Below, in pieces: positions 27,117 through 36,730 of a stretch of 64,000 bases of DNA (positions are counted from its first letter, which is position 1; each line of letters starts with the position of its first letter). The stretch lies in assembly GCF_007827455.1 (NCBI RefSeq), contig NZ_VISM01000001.1, forward strand, positions 1 to 64,000. Direction: 5' to 3'. Source of the stretch: Lutibacter sp. Hel_I_33_5. GTDB lineage: Bacteria; Bacteroidota; Bacteroidia; Flavobacteriales; Flavobacteriaceae. A program made the position numbers and the translations under genes. Under the pieces are notes generated by a model, which did not search any database, was not told the origin of the DNA, and saw nothing but the letters and a program-made list of their open reading frames with translations.

Positions 27117-28274
27117 TTACTTTTTATTAAACCTATCTAGTATTTTTTCCATTTGTTTTCCAGCTGCGGCTCTTCCGCCTAATCCGAAAGATAAAACTAC
27201 TGTTAATGCAACTGCACCTAATGTAATACCAAACGCTAGGTTAATAATATCATCTGCAATACCCATTCGTTGTAATCCTATTGCTAGAAACACAGCGATG
27301 ATTGCTATTTTTATAATACTTGCAACAAATTTGTTGTCGCCACTTTTCATAAAGTTATTCGCTGCAATAGTTGCAACCCAATTTCCGATAGCTAAAATTA
27401 TCAATCCGAATAATATGTTTCCAGAAAGATTAACTACAGTATTCATAATTTCAGAAAGTTTAGAGAATTCTAATTTGTCGATGGCAGTCATCAATCCAAA
27501 AAGAATAATAAAAGCATAAACGATATTCGCAATTAGCTTTTCTACATTTGCTTTACCAACAAAAGAAGATAAGTTAGCACTTTTTATTACTTCGTTTAAG
27601 TTTAAGCTATCTAATAAGTCCTTAATAAATCCGCTTAAGAATTTACCTCCAACCACAAATACAATCATAATAATTGTTGCTACTAATATTTTTGGAATTG
27701 CTTCAAAGAAACTTTGTAACATATCAGTTGCAGGTTCTGAAACAGAACTAATACTTAAGATGTTTAAGGCTGCAATTAATAAAGGAATAAAGATAAATAT
27801 GAAAACAACTTTCTTTAAAATTGTAACTAAATTGATGTTTTCTGGTAATCGTAATTTTGGAGCAAATTTCTGAATGGTCTCTCCTGATAAACCAACTAGT
27901 TCAGAAACTATAGTTGCAAGCATATAGCCAATGTATCCAACTAAACCAGCACCAACAATGTTTGGAATAAAACTAGTAAAACCATTTAATAGGTTTTTTA
28001 CAGGTTCTAAAACACTCGTCATTCCTAATTTTTCTAAAGCTAGAATGAAAGCAAAAATCATTACTAAGAAGTAAATAAGTTTTCCTAATAACTCTCCTAA
28101 GTTTAATTTACTGCTGCTTAATGTTTTGTTTAAGCCAGATTTATTCGCTAATTTTCTTGTTAATCTTTTGAACAAGTTTGCAATAAACCATCCTAAAATA
28201 ATAATTAATATTGCTGAGATTAAAGGACCAAAAGATCCTGTAATTTGATTGTAAGTTTGTAATAATTGATCCAT
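27117..28274 (-). CDS. mechanosensitive-channel-family membrane protein with repeated TM helices
   Basis: Inner-membrane protein of 385 aa. It consists of repeated modules of about 90 residues, each with a hydrophobic helix pair (ILIIILGWFIANLFKR; IPNIVGAGLVGYIGYMLA; IPKILVATIIMIVFVVGG; ILFGLIILAIGNWVA), the PF05552-type conserved TM helix, and ends with a glycine-rich pore-like segment VLSFGLGGRAAAGKQME as in MscS/CmpX relatives. It lacks the large cytoplasmic vestibule of true MscS. A role in osmotic or ion balance is likely from family only. Its promoter lies in the 178-nt gap shared with divergent rocD. Confidence 0.82.
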   Translation of the reverse strand: MDQLLQTYNQITGSFGPLISAILIIILGWFIANLFKRLTRKLANKSGLNKTLSSSKLNLGELLGKLIYFLVMIFAFILALEKLGMTSVLEPVKNLLNGFTSFIPNIVGAGLVGYIGYMLATIVSELVGLSGETIQKFAPKLRLPENINLVTILKKVVFIFIFIPLLIAALNILSISSVSEPATDMLQSFFEAIPKILVATIIMIVFVVGGKFLSGFIKDLLDSLNLNEVIKSANLSSFVGKANVEKLIANIVYAFIILFGLMTAIDKLEFSKLSEIMNTVVNLSGNILFGLIILAIGNWVATIAANNFMKSGDNKFVASIIKIAIIAVFLAIGLQRMGIADDIINLAFGITLGAVALTVVLSFGLGGRAAAGKQMEKILDRFNKK

Positions 28275-28341
28275 TTTTTTGATTTTTTGTTGTACAATTA
28301 TGACACAAACTTTTTTAATAAGTCACTTGAAAAATATTTAT

Positions 28342-28349
28342 TACTTTTG
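28342..28349 (+). promoter_or_regulatory. -7 box upstream of rocD
   Basis: TACTTTTG matches TAnnTTTG. It would give a leader of roughly 95 nt before the rocD start at 28454. Confidence 0.4.
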
Positions 28350-28453
28350 TAATCTCTAGGGATGATTTCTTTCCCACGCTGAATTTTCGAAGTTCTTCGA
28401 AAGGATAAAGGTAGAACAGGAATGGTTATTTTATAAATTAAAAATTATTAAAA

Positions 28454-29692
28454 ATGGCTGTTTTAGACCAATTAACTTCGCAACAAGCGATCGATTTAGA
28501 AAACAAGTATGGTGCGCACAATTACCATCCACTACCAGTAGTATTGAGTAGAGGAGAAGGCGTGTATGTATGGGATGTAGAAGGTAAAAAGTATTACGAC
28601 TTTTTATCAGCTTACTCAGCAGTAAATCAAGGACATTGTCATCCTAAAATTGTGGATGCTATGGTAAACCAAGCAAAAACTTTAACATTAACGTCAAGAG
28701 CATTTTATAATGATATGCTTGGAACTTATGAAAAGTTTTCAACAGAACTTTTTGGTTTTGATAAGTTATTGCCAATGAATACAGGTGCAGAAGCAGTAGA
28801 AACGGCTTTGAAATTATGTAGAAAATGGGCATATGAAGTAAAAGGAATTGATGAAAATGATGCGCAAATTATTGTATGCGAAAATAATTTTCATGGACGT
28901 ACTACAACTATTATATCATTTTCTAATGATCCAGTTGCACGTAAAAACTTTGGACCGTTTACAAATGGGTTCATTAAAATTGAATACGATAATTTAAAAG
29001 CATTAGAAGAAACATTAGAAAGCGATAAAAACATTGCAGGTTTCTTGGTGGAGCCAATTCAAGGAGAAGCAGGAGTGTATGTTCCTTCAGAAGGATATTT
29101 ATCAACTGCAAAAGCATTATGTGAAAAACATAATGTACTTTTTATTGCTGATGAAGTTCAGACAGGGATTGCAAGAACTGGTAAAATGTTAGCGGTAGAT
29201 CATGAAAATGTAAAACCAGACATTTTAATTTTAGGAAAAGCATTAAGTGGTGGAGCCTATCCAGTTTCTGGAGTATTAGCTAATGATAACATCATGAATG
29301 TAATTAAACCTGGAAATCATGGTTCAACATTTGGAGGAAATCCAATTGCAGCTGCCGTTGCAATTGCAGCTTTAGAAGTTGTAAAAGAAGAAAATTTAGA
29401 AGAAAACGCAGAAGCTTTAGGACAAATATTTAGAGCTGAATTATCTGTTTTTGCTGAAGAAAATAAATTAGTGAAATCTGTTAGAGGTAAAGGGTTGTTA
29501 AATGCAATCTTAATTAACGATACTGAAGAAAGTTCTACGGCTTGGGATATTTGTATTAAACTAAGAGATAACGGTTTATTAGCAAAACCAACTCATGGAA
29601 ATATCATTCGTTTTGCACCACCTTTGGTAATGAATGAAGAGCAACTTAGAGATTGTATTGCTATTATAAAGAAAACAATTTCTGAATTTTAA
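28454..29692 (+). CDS. rocD: ornithine--oxo-acid transaminase
   Basis: PLP enzyme of 412 aa converting ornithine and 2-oxoglutarate to glutamate-5-semialdehyde and glutamate in arginine/proline metabolism. Class III aminotransferase features are all visible: [16 protein letters not shown] near 51-65, [14 protein letters not shown] (108-121), NFHGRT (145-150), [11 protein letters not shown] (198-208), the PLP-phosphate Asp in [12 protein letters not shown] (230-241), and the Schiff-base lysine K262 in [10 protein letters not shown]. Length and motifs match ornithine aminotransferase specifically. Single-gene unit with its own terminator. Confidence 0.95.
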   Translation: MAVLDQLTSQQAIDLENKYGAHNYHPLPVVLSRGEGVYVWDVEGKKYYDFLSAYSAVNQGHCHPKIVDAMVNQAKTLTLTSRAFYNDMLGTYEKFSTELFGFDKLLPMNTGAEAVETALKLCRKWAYEVKGIDENDAQIIVCENNFHGRTTTIISFSNDPVARKNFGPFTNGFIKIEYDNLKALEETLESDKNIAGFLVEPIQGEAGVYVPSEGYLSTAKALCEKHNVLFIADEVQTGIARTGKMLAVDHENVKPDILILGKALSGGAYPVSGVLANDNIMNVIKPGNHGSTFGGNPIAAAVAIAALEVVKEENLEENAEALGQIFRAELSVFAEENKLVKSVRGKGLLNAILINDTEESSTAWDICIKLRDNGLLAKPTHGNIIRFAPPLVMNEEQLRDCIAIIKKTISEF

Positions 29693-29715
29693 GTATAGAA
29701 AATACTGATATAAAT

Positions 29716-29743
29716 AAAAAGGGAGCCAATTGGCTCCCTTTTT
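29716..29743. terminator. bidirectional hairpin terminator
   Basis: AAAAAGGGAGCCA and TGGCTCCCTTTTT form a near-perfect GC-rich stem between the convergent rocD and CCC-motif genes. Confidence 0.92.
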
Positions 29744-29748
29744 ATTTA

Positions 29749-30063
29749 TTAACTTAATTGTTCTTGCATTTCTATGTATTGTTCCATAAAAGTATCCCAT
29801 CCTATGGTGTAGAATCTATAAATTATTACTAGTAAATAAATCAAATTAATTATTAATATTACCAATGCAATTATTTTACCAGTATAAATACTATCTTGAT
29901 TATCATACTCATCAGGATTTAAATGATACTTTTTTAATTCCGTTTTAGCAATATAGTAAGCAATTCCAGAAGGGATAAAACCAAATCCTGCACAACAACA
30001 AAGTAATAATCCAAGAATAGCTAAAACATAAATAAGAACAGAATATTGTAATTTTTGTTTCAT
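29749..30063 (-). CDS. CCC-motif small membrane protein
   Basis: Membrane protein of 104 aa. The first helix (about 9-30) carries the three consecutive cysteines that name the group (LLLCCCAGFGF), followed by a polar loop (NPDEYDNQDSIYTG) and a second helix (about 64-86, IIALVILIINLIYLLVII). The function is unknown. It lies 1 nt after the DUF2752 gene, so the two are co-transcribed. Confidence 0.75.
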   Translation of the reverse strand: MKQKLQYSVLIYVLAILGLLLCCCAGFGFIPSGIAYYIAKTELKKYHLNPDEYDNQDSIYTGKIIALVILIINLIYLLVIIYRFYTIGWDTFMEQYIEMQEQLS

Positions 30064-30064
30064 T

Positions 30065-30352
30065 TTAAGAATTTAATTTAATGATATAATTTGTTAAGAT
30101 GATAATGATGTTTATGATGGTTAGGTATAAAATAATCTTCTGAGCGTATTTAAACTTTATCTTCATATTTATTAAGACAAAACCAGCAAAAGTTATAAGT
30201 GTATAAATAGCTGGATACATTTTAAAGGCAGCAACAAATTCGCCTTTTATTAGAAAAAGAAGCGCACGTTGAATTCCACAACCAGGGCAGTCAAACCCAA
30301 AGAGTTGCTTGTTTATGCAAGGAATCATATATTCTTCTAACCCTAAAAACAT
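30065..30352 (-). CDS. DUF2752 membrane protein
   Basis: Small membrane protein of 95 aa with the family motif FDCPGCGIQRALLFLIKGEF (about 19-38, a CPxCGxxRA variant) and two hydrophobic segments (about 46-62 and 73-90). Function unknown. First gene of a two-gene operon with the CCC-motif protein; divergent from the oligopeptidase gene. Confidence 0.85.
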   Translation of the reverse strand: MFLGLEEYMIPCINKQLFGFDCPGCGIQRALLFLIKGEFVAAFKMYPAIYTLITFAGFVLINMKIKFKYAQKIILYLTIINIIIILTNYIIKLNS

Positions 30353-30423
30353 TTTATAATTATTTTAAGAATAATTTAACAACAAATGTACTATTTTCAC
30401 TCGGAATCAAAATCAAACTAAAA

Positions 30424-32613
30424 ATGAAAAAAATATTGCTTACAACTGCAGTTTTTAGCCTTATTTTTGCAACTTCTTGTAAAAAAGAGACTAAGATTAT
30501 GAAAAGTACCGATGGAAAAGCTCCGATAGCAGAAAAACAACCAAAAGAATTAGAAATTCACGGAGATAAAAGAATAGATAATTATTTCTGGATGCGTTTA
30601 ACAGATGAGCAGAAAAACGCTAAAGAAAAAGATGCACAAACTCAAAAAGTGTATGATTATCTTACAGAAGAAAATACGTATTTTGAAGAGGTAACAGGTT
30701 TTACAAAAGATTTTCAAGAAGAATTGTTTCAAGAAATGAAAGGTAGAATTAAAGAAGATGATGCTTCTGTGCCTTATAAAAGTAACGGGTATTTTTATAT
30801 CACTAGCTATAAGAAAGGAAACCAATATCCAATTTTTAGTAGAAAGAAAGGTAATTTAGATGCTGAAGAAGAAGTAATGTTTAATGTGAATGATGAGGCT
30901 AAAGGACATGATTATTTTCAATTAGGCGGATTATCAGTTTCTCCAAATAACAAATTAGTTTCATTTGCTACAGATACGGTAAGTAGAAGACAATATGTTT
31001 TGAGAATTAAAAATCTTGAGACTGGAGAAATCTATAAAGATGAAATAAAGAATACTACAGGAGGTTCTACTTGGGCAAATGATAATAAAACTATTTTTTA
31101 TACTAAGAAAGATCCATTAACTTTAAGAAGTTCAAAAATATTTAAACATGTTATTGGAACACCAGCTTCAGAAGATGTAGAAGTTTATCATGAAAAAGAT
31201 GATACATTCGGGACATTTGTTTATAAAACAAAATCTAAAAAATTCTTAGTAATTGGATCGTATCATACAGTAATGTCTGAATATCGTGTTTTAGAGGCAG
31301 ACAATCCTAACGGAGAATTTAGAATGATTCAGCCAAGAGAGCGTAATTTAGAATATGATATTTCTCATTATGGAGATCATTTTTACATCAAAACAAATAA
31401 AGATGGAGCTACTAACTTTAAGTTGATGAAAACTCCAGAAAATAAAACATCAAAAGAAAACTGGGTAGATGTAATTCCGCATAGAGACGATACCTTATTG
31501 GAAGATGTTTCAATTTTTAAAGACTATTTGGTCATAGAAGAAAGAAACGAAGGTTTAAATAAAGTAAGAATTAAGAGTTGGGATAATAAAGGAGATTATT
31601 ATTTGCCATTCGATGAAGAAACTTATGCTGCTGGTGTGTATTCTAGTTTTGATTTCGATACTAATATTATTCGTTATTCTTATACTTCATTAACAACACC
31701 AAATTCTGTAATTGATTTTAACATGGCAGATAAGTCAAAAGAAATCAAAAAAGAGCAAGAAGTTTTAGGAGGGAAATTTGATAAGAAAAATTATCTAAGT
31801 AAGCGTGTTTGGGCACCAACAAGAGATGGGAAAAAAGTAGCCGTATCGATGGTATATCATAAAGATACTGAGATTAATGAAGACACACCGTTATTGCAAT
31901 ATGCCTATGGTTCTTATGGTTCTACAGTGTCAGATAGATTTAGTACAACACGTTTAAGTTTATTAGATAGAGGTTTTGTCTATGCAATTGCGCATATTAG
32001 AGGAAGTCAATATTTAGGACGTCAATGGTATGAAGATGGTAAAATGCTAAACAAGAAAAATACATTTAACGACTTTGTAGATTGTTCTAAATACCTAATT
32101 AATAATAAATACTCATCTGCAAAACATTTATATGCAATGGGAGGTTCTGCTGGTGGATTATTAATGGGTGCTATTGTAAATATGAATCCAGAATTATATA
32201 ATGGAATTATTGCTGCGGTTCCTTTTGTTGATGTAATTTCTACGATGTTAGACGAAAGTATTCCATTAACTACTGGAGAATTTGATGAGTGGGGAAATCC
32301 TAAAGACAAAGAATATTACGATTATATTAAATCATATTCACCATACGATCAAGTAGAAGCGAAAGCATATCCAAATATGTTAATCACAACAGGTTTACAC
32401 GATTCTCAAGTTCAATATTGGGAACCAGCAAAATGGATAGCTAAATTACGTGAGTTAAAAACAGACAATAACTTATTGTTTTTACATACAAACATGGAAG
32501 CAGGGCATGGCGGAGCTTCAGGAAGATTTAATGCATTAAAAGAAACAGCGAGAGAATATACGTTCTTCTTAGCATTAGAGAATAAAATTGATAAGATTTT
32601 AGTAAAACCTTAA
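30424..32613 (+). CDS. ptrB: oligopeptidase B-type S9 peptidase, lipoprotein
   Basis: Prolyl-oligopeptidase family serine peptidase of 729 aa with an N-terminal lipoprotein signal (MKKILLTTAVFSLIFATSC; lipobox Cys19), so it works outside the cytoplasm, probably on the periplasmic face. The seven-bladed propeller domain (about 95-440) gates access to the C-terminal alpha/beta-hydrolase domain. The catalytic triad is visible as S575 (MGGSAGG), D660 (GLHDSQV) and H695 (EAGHGGASGR). The N-terminal KRIDNYFWMR and HIRGSQYLGRQWYEDGKM are characteristic of oligopeptidase B, which cleaves small peptides after basic residues. Confidence 0.92.
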   Translation: MKKILLTTAVFSLIFATSCKKETKIMKSTDGKAPIAEKQPKELEIHGDKRIDNYFWMRLTDEQKNAKEKDAQTQKVYDYLTEENTYFEEVTGFTKDFQEELFQEMKGRIKEDDASVPYKSNGYFYITSYKKGNQYPIFSRKKGNLDAEEEVMFNVNDEAKGHDYFQLGGLSVSPNNKLVSFATDTVSRRQYVLRIKNLETGEIYKDEIKNTTGGSTWANDNKTIFYTKKDPLTLRSSKIFKHVIGTPASEDVEVYHEKDDTFGTFVYKTKSKKFLVIGSYHTVMSEYRVLEADNPNGEFRMIQPRERNLEYDISHYGDHFYIKTNKDGATNFKLMKTPENKTSKENWVDVIPHRDDTLLEDVSIFKDYLVIEERNEGLNKVRIKSWDNKGDYYLPFDEETYAAGVYSSFDFDTNIIRYSYTSLTTPNSVIDFNMADKSKEIKKEQEVLGGKFDKKNYLSKRVWAPTRDGKKVAVSMVYHKDTEINEDTPLLQYAYGSYGSTVSDRFSTTRLSLLDRGFVYAIAHIRGSQYLGRQWYEDGKMLNKKNTFNDFVDCSKYLINNKYSSAKHLYAMGGSAGGLLMGAIVNMNPELYNGIIAAVPFVDVISTMLDESIPLTTGEFDEWGNPKDKEYYDYIKSYSPYDQVEAKAYPNMLITTGLHDSQVQYWEPAKWIAKLRELKTDNNLLFLHTNMEAGHGGASGRFNALKETAREYTFFLALENKIDKILVKP

Positions 32614-32642
32614 TAGAATTTTATATTTCAATCGGTAAAACG

Positions 32643-32650
32643 TATTTTTG
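32643..32650 (+). promoter_or_regulatory. -7 box upstream of the cysteate synthase-like gene
   Basis: TATTTTTG matches TAnnTTTG and lies 76 nt before the gene at 32726. The hairpin at 32668-32704 would then be in the 5' leader. Confidence 0.35.
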
Positions 32651-32667
32651 CCCTCGATTGAAAATTT

Positions 32668-32704
32668 ATAAAGCCTTATAGCACTTCAATCTATAAGGCT
32701 TTAT
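32668..32704 (+). terminator. hairpin: terminator of ptrB or leader structure of the next gene
   Basis: Perfect 14-bp arms ATAAAGCCTTATAG and CTATAAGGCTTTAT around a 9-nt loop. It lies 55 nt after the ptrB stop, but also downstream of a good -7 box for the next gene, so it may terminate ptrB transcripts or act as an attenuator. Confidence 0.65.
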
Positions 32705-32725
32705 TTATGAAATCTAATAAGTAGC

Positions 32726-33721
32726 ATGACAAGAAATCAGGAGATTAGCCATAATATTTTAGAATTAGTAGGTCAAACACCCTTAGTAAAACTTCAAACG
32801 ATTACTAAAGATTTAAAAGGTGTGTATTACGCTAAACTAGAATCATTTAATCCAGGTCATTCATCAAAAGACAGAATTGCACTTCATATTATTGAAAACG
32901 CCGAGAAAAAAGGAATCCTTAAAAAAGGCGACACCATTGTAGAAACTACTTCAGGAAATACAGGTTTTTCATTAGCAATGATTGCCATTGTAAAAGGGTA
33001 TAAATGTATTTTGGCGGTAAGTGATAAAACATCCCAAGATAAAATTGATATGCTAAAAGTGATGGGAGCGGAGGTACATATTTGTCCAGCGCATGTAGCT
33101 GCAGATGATGCTAATTCCTATTATGAAACTGCAAAACGAATTCACTTAGAAACACCAAATTCGATTTATATTAATCAGTATTTTAATGAGTTAAATATTG
33201 AAGCACATTATGTTTCTACTGGGCCAGAAATTTGGAAACAAACTAAAGGTAAAGTAACGCATGTAGTTGTTGCAAGTGGAACAGGAGGAACTATTTCTGG
33301 AGTTGGTAAATACTTAAAGGAACAAAATAAGCAGATAAAAATTTTAGGCGTTGATGCTGTTGGTTCTGTGTTAAAAAAATATCATGAAACAGGTGAATTT
33401 GATGTCAATGAAATCTGTCCTTATAAAATTGAAGGTTTAGGGAAAACCTTAATTCCTACCGCTACAGATTTTGATATTATTGATGTCTATGAAAAAGTAA
33501 CTGATAAAGATGCTGCATTTAAAGCCCGAGACATTGTAAAATTAGAAGGTATTTTTCCTGGATATACTTCTGGTGCTGTTATGCAAGCTACGCAGCAGTA
33601 TGCAGATAAAGACTATTTTACTAAAGATAGTGTAGTGGTTGTTATTTTTCCAGATCATGGTTCTCGTTATATGAATAAAATATATTCTGATAACTGGATG
33701 AAAGAACAGGGGTTTCTATAA
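32726..33721 (+). CDS. PLP-dependent cysteine synthase-family enzyme, probable cysteate synthase
   Basis: Fold-type II PLP enzyme of 331 aa. The PLP lysine is K48 ([12 protein letters not shown]), the substrate loop is ETTSGNTG (73-80), and the PLP-phosphate loop is [13 protein letters not shown] (about 183-195). It resembles cystathionine beta-synthase/cysteine synthase but lacks regulatory CBS domains. The gene directly downstream encodes an AOS-family acyltransferase resembling the flavobacterial cysteate fatty-acyltransferase. By that context it may make cysteate from O-phosphoserine and sulfite for sulfonolipid (capnine) synthesis; plain cysteine synthase is the alternative. Family assignment is sure, specificity is inferred. 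Confidence 0.85.
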   Translation: MTRNQEISHNILELVGQTPLVKLQTITKDLKGVYYAKLESFNPGHSSKDRIALHIIENAEKKGILKKGDTIVETTSGNTGFSLAMIAIVKGYKCILAVSDKTSQDKIDMLKVMGAEVHICPAHVAADDANSYYETAKRIHLETPNSIYINQYFNELNIEAHYVSTGPEIWKQTKGKVTHVVVASGTGGTISGVGKYLKEQNKQIKILGVDAVGSVLKKYHETGEFDVNEICPYKIEGLGKTLIPTATDFDIIDVYEKVTDKDAAFKARDIVKLEGIFPGYTSGAVMQATQQYADKDYFTKDSVVVVIFPDHGSRYMNKIYSDNWMKEQGFL

Positions 33722-33823
33722 TCATAAATATTTCTTCATTTTTAAAGAATAGGTTTTTCACCTATTTGATTAGCTATTAAAAAAATAGTATTTTCGCCAC
33801 AACTTAAAAATCAAAAAGTAAGA

Positions 33824-35077
33824 ATGGTAAAAGATTTATTTGAGAGAATAAAAGGCGATAAAGGTCCATTAGGTAATTGGGCAGATAAGGCAGAAGGATA
33901 CTATGTATTTCCAAAATTAGAAGGGCCAATTTCTAATAGAATGTCTTTTAATGGTAAAAAAGTAATTACTTGGAGTATTAATGATTATTTAGGATTAGCA
34001 AATCATCCAGAGGTTTTAAAAGTTGATGGAGAATCGGCAGCAGAAGATGGATTAGCCTATCCAATGGGAGCAAGAATGATGTCTGGTCATACAAAATATC
34101 ATGAACAATTAGAGCAAGAATGTGCTGCTTTTGTTGATAAAGAAGCTTCGTATTTAGTAAACTTCGGATATCAAGGAATGGTGTCTGCTATTGATGCTTT
34201 GGTCAATAAAAATGATATTATTGTATATGATATGGATACCCATGCCTGTATTATTGATGGTGTTAGACTTCATGCAGGAAAACGTTTTGTATATCGACAT
34301 AATGATATAGAAAGTTGCGAGAAAAACTTAAAACGAGCTACTAGAATGGCAGAAAAAACTGGCGGAGGAATCTTGTTAGTTTCTGAAGGTGTTTTTGGAA
34401 TGCGTGGAGAGCAAGGGCGTTTAAAAGAAATAGTTGCCTTAAAAGAAAAATACAATTTCAGGTTATTAGTTGATGATGCGCACGGTTTTGGAACACTAGG
34501 CGAGGGTGGAAGAGGAACAGGATTTGAGCAAGGTGTACAAGATGGAATCGATGTGTATTTTGCAACTTTTGCAAAATCTATGGCAGGTATTGGTGCTTTC
34601 TTTGCAGGAGATAAAGATGTAGTACAATACTTACAATATAACATGCGTTCTCAAATGTTTGCAAAATCGTTACCAATGCCAATGGTAAAAGGTGCTTTAA
34701 AACGTTTGGATATGATTAGAACCATGCCAGAATTAAAAGAGAATCTTTGGAAAATAACCAATGCCTTACAATCTGGTTTACGAAATGCTGGTTTCGATTT
34801 AGGAACTACACAAACCTGTATTACTCCTGTATTCTTAAAAGGTGACATACCAGAAGCCATGGCTATGGTACACGATTTACGTGAAAAACACGGTGTATTT
34901 TGTTCTATAGTTGTATATCCAGTAATACCAAAAGGATTAATTATTTTACGTTTAATTCCTACTGCAAGACATACCCAAGAAGATGTTGATGAAACTATCA
35001 CTGCTTTTTCTGCGATTAGAGAAAAACTAGCGAATGGAACGTACAAGAAAATAGCTGCTGCTATGATGAATGAGTAG
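33824..35077 (+). CDS. AOS-family PLP acyltransferase, probable cysteate-C-fatty acyltransferase (capnine synthesis)
   Basis: Alpha-oxoamine synthase of 417 aa, related to serine palmitoyltransferase, glycine C-acetyltransferase and BioF. Visible are ITWSINDYLGLANHPEV (48-64), the GARMMSGHTKYHEQLE segment (82-97), VDDAHGFGTLGEGGRG (216-231) and the Schiff-base lysine K251 in FATFAKSMAGIG. Enzymes of this type join an amino acid to acyl-CoA or acyl-ACP with loss of CO2. With a cysteine synthase-like enzyme upstream (102-nt gap, containing a small hairpin at 33748-33766 and a weak -7 box), the best guess is cysteate plus a branched acyl donor giving 3-ketocapnine, the precursor of sulfonolipids needed for flavobacterial gliding. 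A serine palmitoyltransferase role remains possible. Confidence 0.85.
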   Translation: MVKDLFERIKGDKGPLGNWADKAEGYYVFPKLEGPISNRMSFNGKKVITWSINDYLGLANHPEVLKVDGESAAEDGLAYPMGARMMSGHTKYHEQLEQECAAFVDKEASYLVNFGYQGMVSAIDALVNKNDIIVYDMDTHACIIDGVRLHAGKRFVYRHNDIESCEKNLKRATRMAEKTGGGILLVSEGVFGMRGEQGRLKEIVALKEKYNFRLLVDDAHGFGTLGEGGRGTGFEQGVQDGIDVYFATFAKSMAGIGAFFAGDKDVVQYLQYNMRSQMFAKSLPMPMVKGALKRLDMIRTMPELKENLWKITNALQSGLRNAGFDLGTTQTCITPVFLKGDIPEAMAMVHDLREKHGVFCSIVVYPVIPKGLIILRLIPTARHTQEDVDETITAFSAIREKLANGTYKKIAAAMMNE

Positions 35078-35101
35078 TTTTTAGTTAAAATATTGATATA
35101 T

Positions 35102-35130
35102 AAAAAACCAAGCAAATTGCTTGGTTTTTT
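35102..35130. terminator. bidirectional hairpin terminator
   Basis: 14-bp arms AAAAAACCAAGCAA and TTGCTTGGTTTTTT separated by one base, between the convergent acyltransferase and cupin genes. Confidence 0.93.
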
Positions 35131-35158
35131 GATCACCTTTGTGTGCTAAATATTTGTA

Positions 35159-35704
35159 TTAGACAAAGCTAATTCCATGTTTCGCACAAATTTCAGCTAC
35201 TTTTTTAAAATTGGGAGGACCCGCTGGAAGTTTTGATAATTCTTTGAACATATATTCTATCCCGGCAGGGAAAGCAGAGGTAATCATTTTAGCTTTTTCT
35301 GTTCCGACAACTTTCCAAGAATGGGGTATGTTTTTGGGGGCGAAAGCTACATCACCTTCATGTAAGACCGTTGTTTTTCCATTAACCATTATTTCAATTT
35401 GTCCTTTAATGACCCTAAATATTTCGTCTTCTTTGGTGTGGATATGTGGAGGAATACCAACTCCAGGCTCAACATTATCAACCCATTCAACTAATTGGTT
35501 ATCAGTATCACTACCAATCAATTTATGGGTTTGAATATCACCGATTACATTTAAAACATCGCCTTCGGAATCTTTAATGATTTTTGGCTGTACATTTTTT
35601 GAAAGAGAATTTTTAGTTTTTGACTCTTTGCCTTGGAGGATTCCTGGAATTAGAGCAAATCCTAAGCCAATTCCCGTAGTTTGTATGAATTTTTTTCTGT
35701 CCAT
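35159..35704 (-). CDS. exported cupin-domain protein
   Basis: Single-domain cupin of 181 aa from the chosen start MDRKKFIQTTG at 35704; an upstream ATG at 35722 adds six residues ahead of the signal. The N-terminus resembles a Tat signal but has DRKKF rather than RR, so export by Tat or Sec is uncertain. The cupin metal site is visible: GIPPHIHTKEDEIFRVIKG (motif 1 with two His and Glu) and the second motif PKNIPHSWKVVG. It probably binds a metal and a small ligand; the reaction is unknown. It follows the AraC regulator by about 80 nt on the same strand. Confidence 0.8.
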   Translation of the reverse strand: MDRKKFIQTTGIGLGFALIPGILQGKESKTKNSLSKNVQPKIIKDSEGDVLNVIGDIQTHKLIGSDTDNQLVEWVDNVEPGVGIPPHIHTKEDEIFRVIKGQIEIMVNGKTTVLHEGDVAFAPKNIPHSWKVVGTEKAKMITSAFPAGIEYMFKELSKLPAGPPNFKKVAEICAKHGISFV

Positions 35705-35787
35705 GATTATGATTTGTTGCAAATTACATTAGTAATTGTATTGCAACAATGTGAAAATTACGGTAAATCCTTAGAATTTAGGAAAAG

Positions 35788-36591
35788 TTAACTTTTTCTA
35801 AGCGTGGTAGGTGTAATTCCGGTATGAGTTTTAAAAAAGTAACTGAAATAATCTGGAGAAGAAAAACCTAATTCAAAACATATTTCTTTTATCGATTTAT
35901 TTGAAAATTTTAAAGCATGCCTAGATCTCATAAGTAATTGTTCAATGATGATATTTTTTGAACTTACACTTAATACTTCTTGTACACATTCATTTAAATA
36001 TTTTGGAGTGACATTAAGTAATTTTGCATAAAAGGCTACTTCATGATTTTTCAATACGTTTTCATCAACTAGTTTTTTGAATTTATAGACTACATTAGTT
36101 TTAGAATTATTGTTTGAAACTATTGATTTAATATTGCATTGTCCATCACAATACACAAAAAAGGTGTTTAACAGAGAGAGTATGGCATCATCTTTATGAT
36201 TAAGTTGAGATCCTAAAAGTTCATCAATCATTTCAAGAATTGCTTGGGTTCTTTTTTCTATGCCTGGACTCAATTTAAATAAAGGTACTTCACCTGAATT
36301 GAAAAGTCTTACTTTGTTTATATGAAGGTTACTTAAGGTTGGATTATTTAAAATATCTTTAGATAAATATAAAATATATCCAGAAGATTCATTGTTTTCT
36401 TTCTTGAATATTTTCCATTGAAATTTAGAGTCAAGGAAAAAAATTGAATTTGATACATTTTTATATAATTCATTCTCAATCTCTATTCCATCAACTTCAT
36501 TTTTAATCCAACAAACTACGTAATAATCACTATCAGGTTTTTTAGTTACCTCATTTATTATTTGTGATATGTTTACAGAATCTGGTTTCAT
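35788..36591 (-). CDS. AraC-family transcriptional regulator
   Basis: Regulator of 267 aa. The N-terminal part has an arrangement typical of flavobacterial AraC proteins (DYYVVCWIKNE, IFFLDSKFQWKIF, ILYLSKDIL). The C-terminal domain (about 165-267) has two helix-turn-helix units: KLLNVTPKYLNECVQEV and IKEICFELGFSSPDYFSYF, followed by FKTHTGITPTTLRKS. It probably controls the adjacent cupin gene, which lies downstream in the same direction; the effector is unknown. Confidence 0.92.
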   Translation of the reverse strand: MKPDSVNISQIINEVTKKPDSDYYVVCWIKNEVDGIEIENELYKNVSNSIFFLDSKFQWKIFKKENNESSGYILYLSKDILNNPTLSNLHINKVRLFNSGEVPLFKLSPGIEKRTQAILEMIDELLGSQLNHKDDAILSLLNTFFVYCDGQCNIKSIVSNNNSKTNVVYKFKKLVDENVLKNHEVAFYAKLLNVTPKYLNECVQEVLSVSSKNIIIEQLLMRSRHALKFSNKSIKEICFELGFSSPDYFSYFFKTHTGITPTTLRKS

Positions 36592-36684
36592 TAAAATGCT
36601 TACTAATATATTTTTCGGTTTTTATCAGCAATGTCAAGTCGTAACGAAGTTAATGATTTTTATTATATGATTTATAAACAAAAA

Positions 36685-36705
36685 AACCTCGCAATTTGCG
36701 AGGTT
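36685..36705 (-). terminator. hairpin terminator after the DEAD-box helicase
   Basis: AACCTCGCAA and TTGCGAGGTT around one base; on the minus strand a T6 run follows. 26 nt past the helicase stop. Confidence 0.88.
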
Positions 36706-36730
36706 CTCTATTTTATAAGGTTTTAAAAAT

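Noticed and set aside
35621..35704. Tat export signal in the cupin protein
   Set aside because: The motif is DRKKF, lacking the arginine pair, so a Tat claim is not supported.
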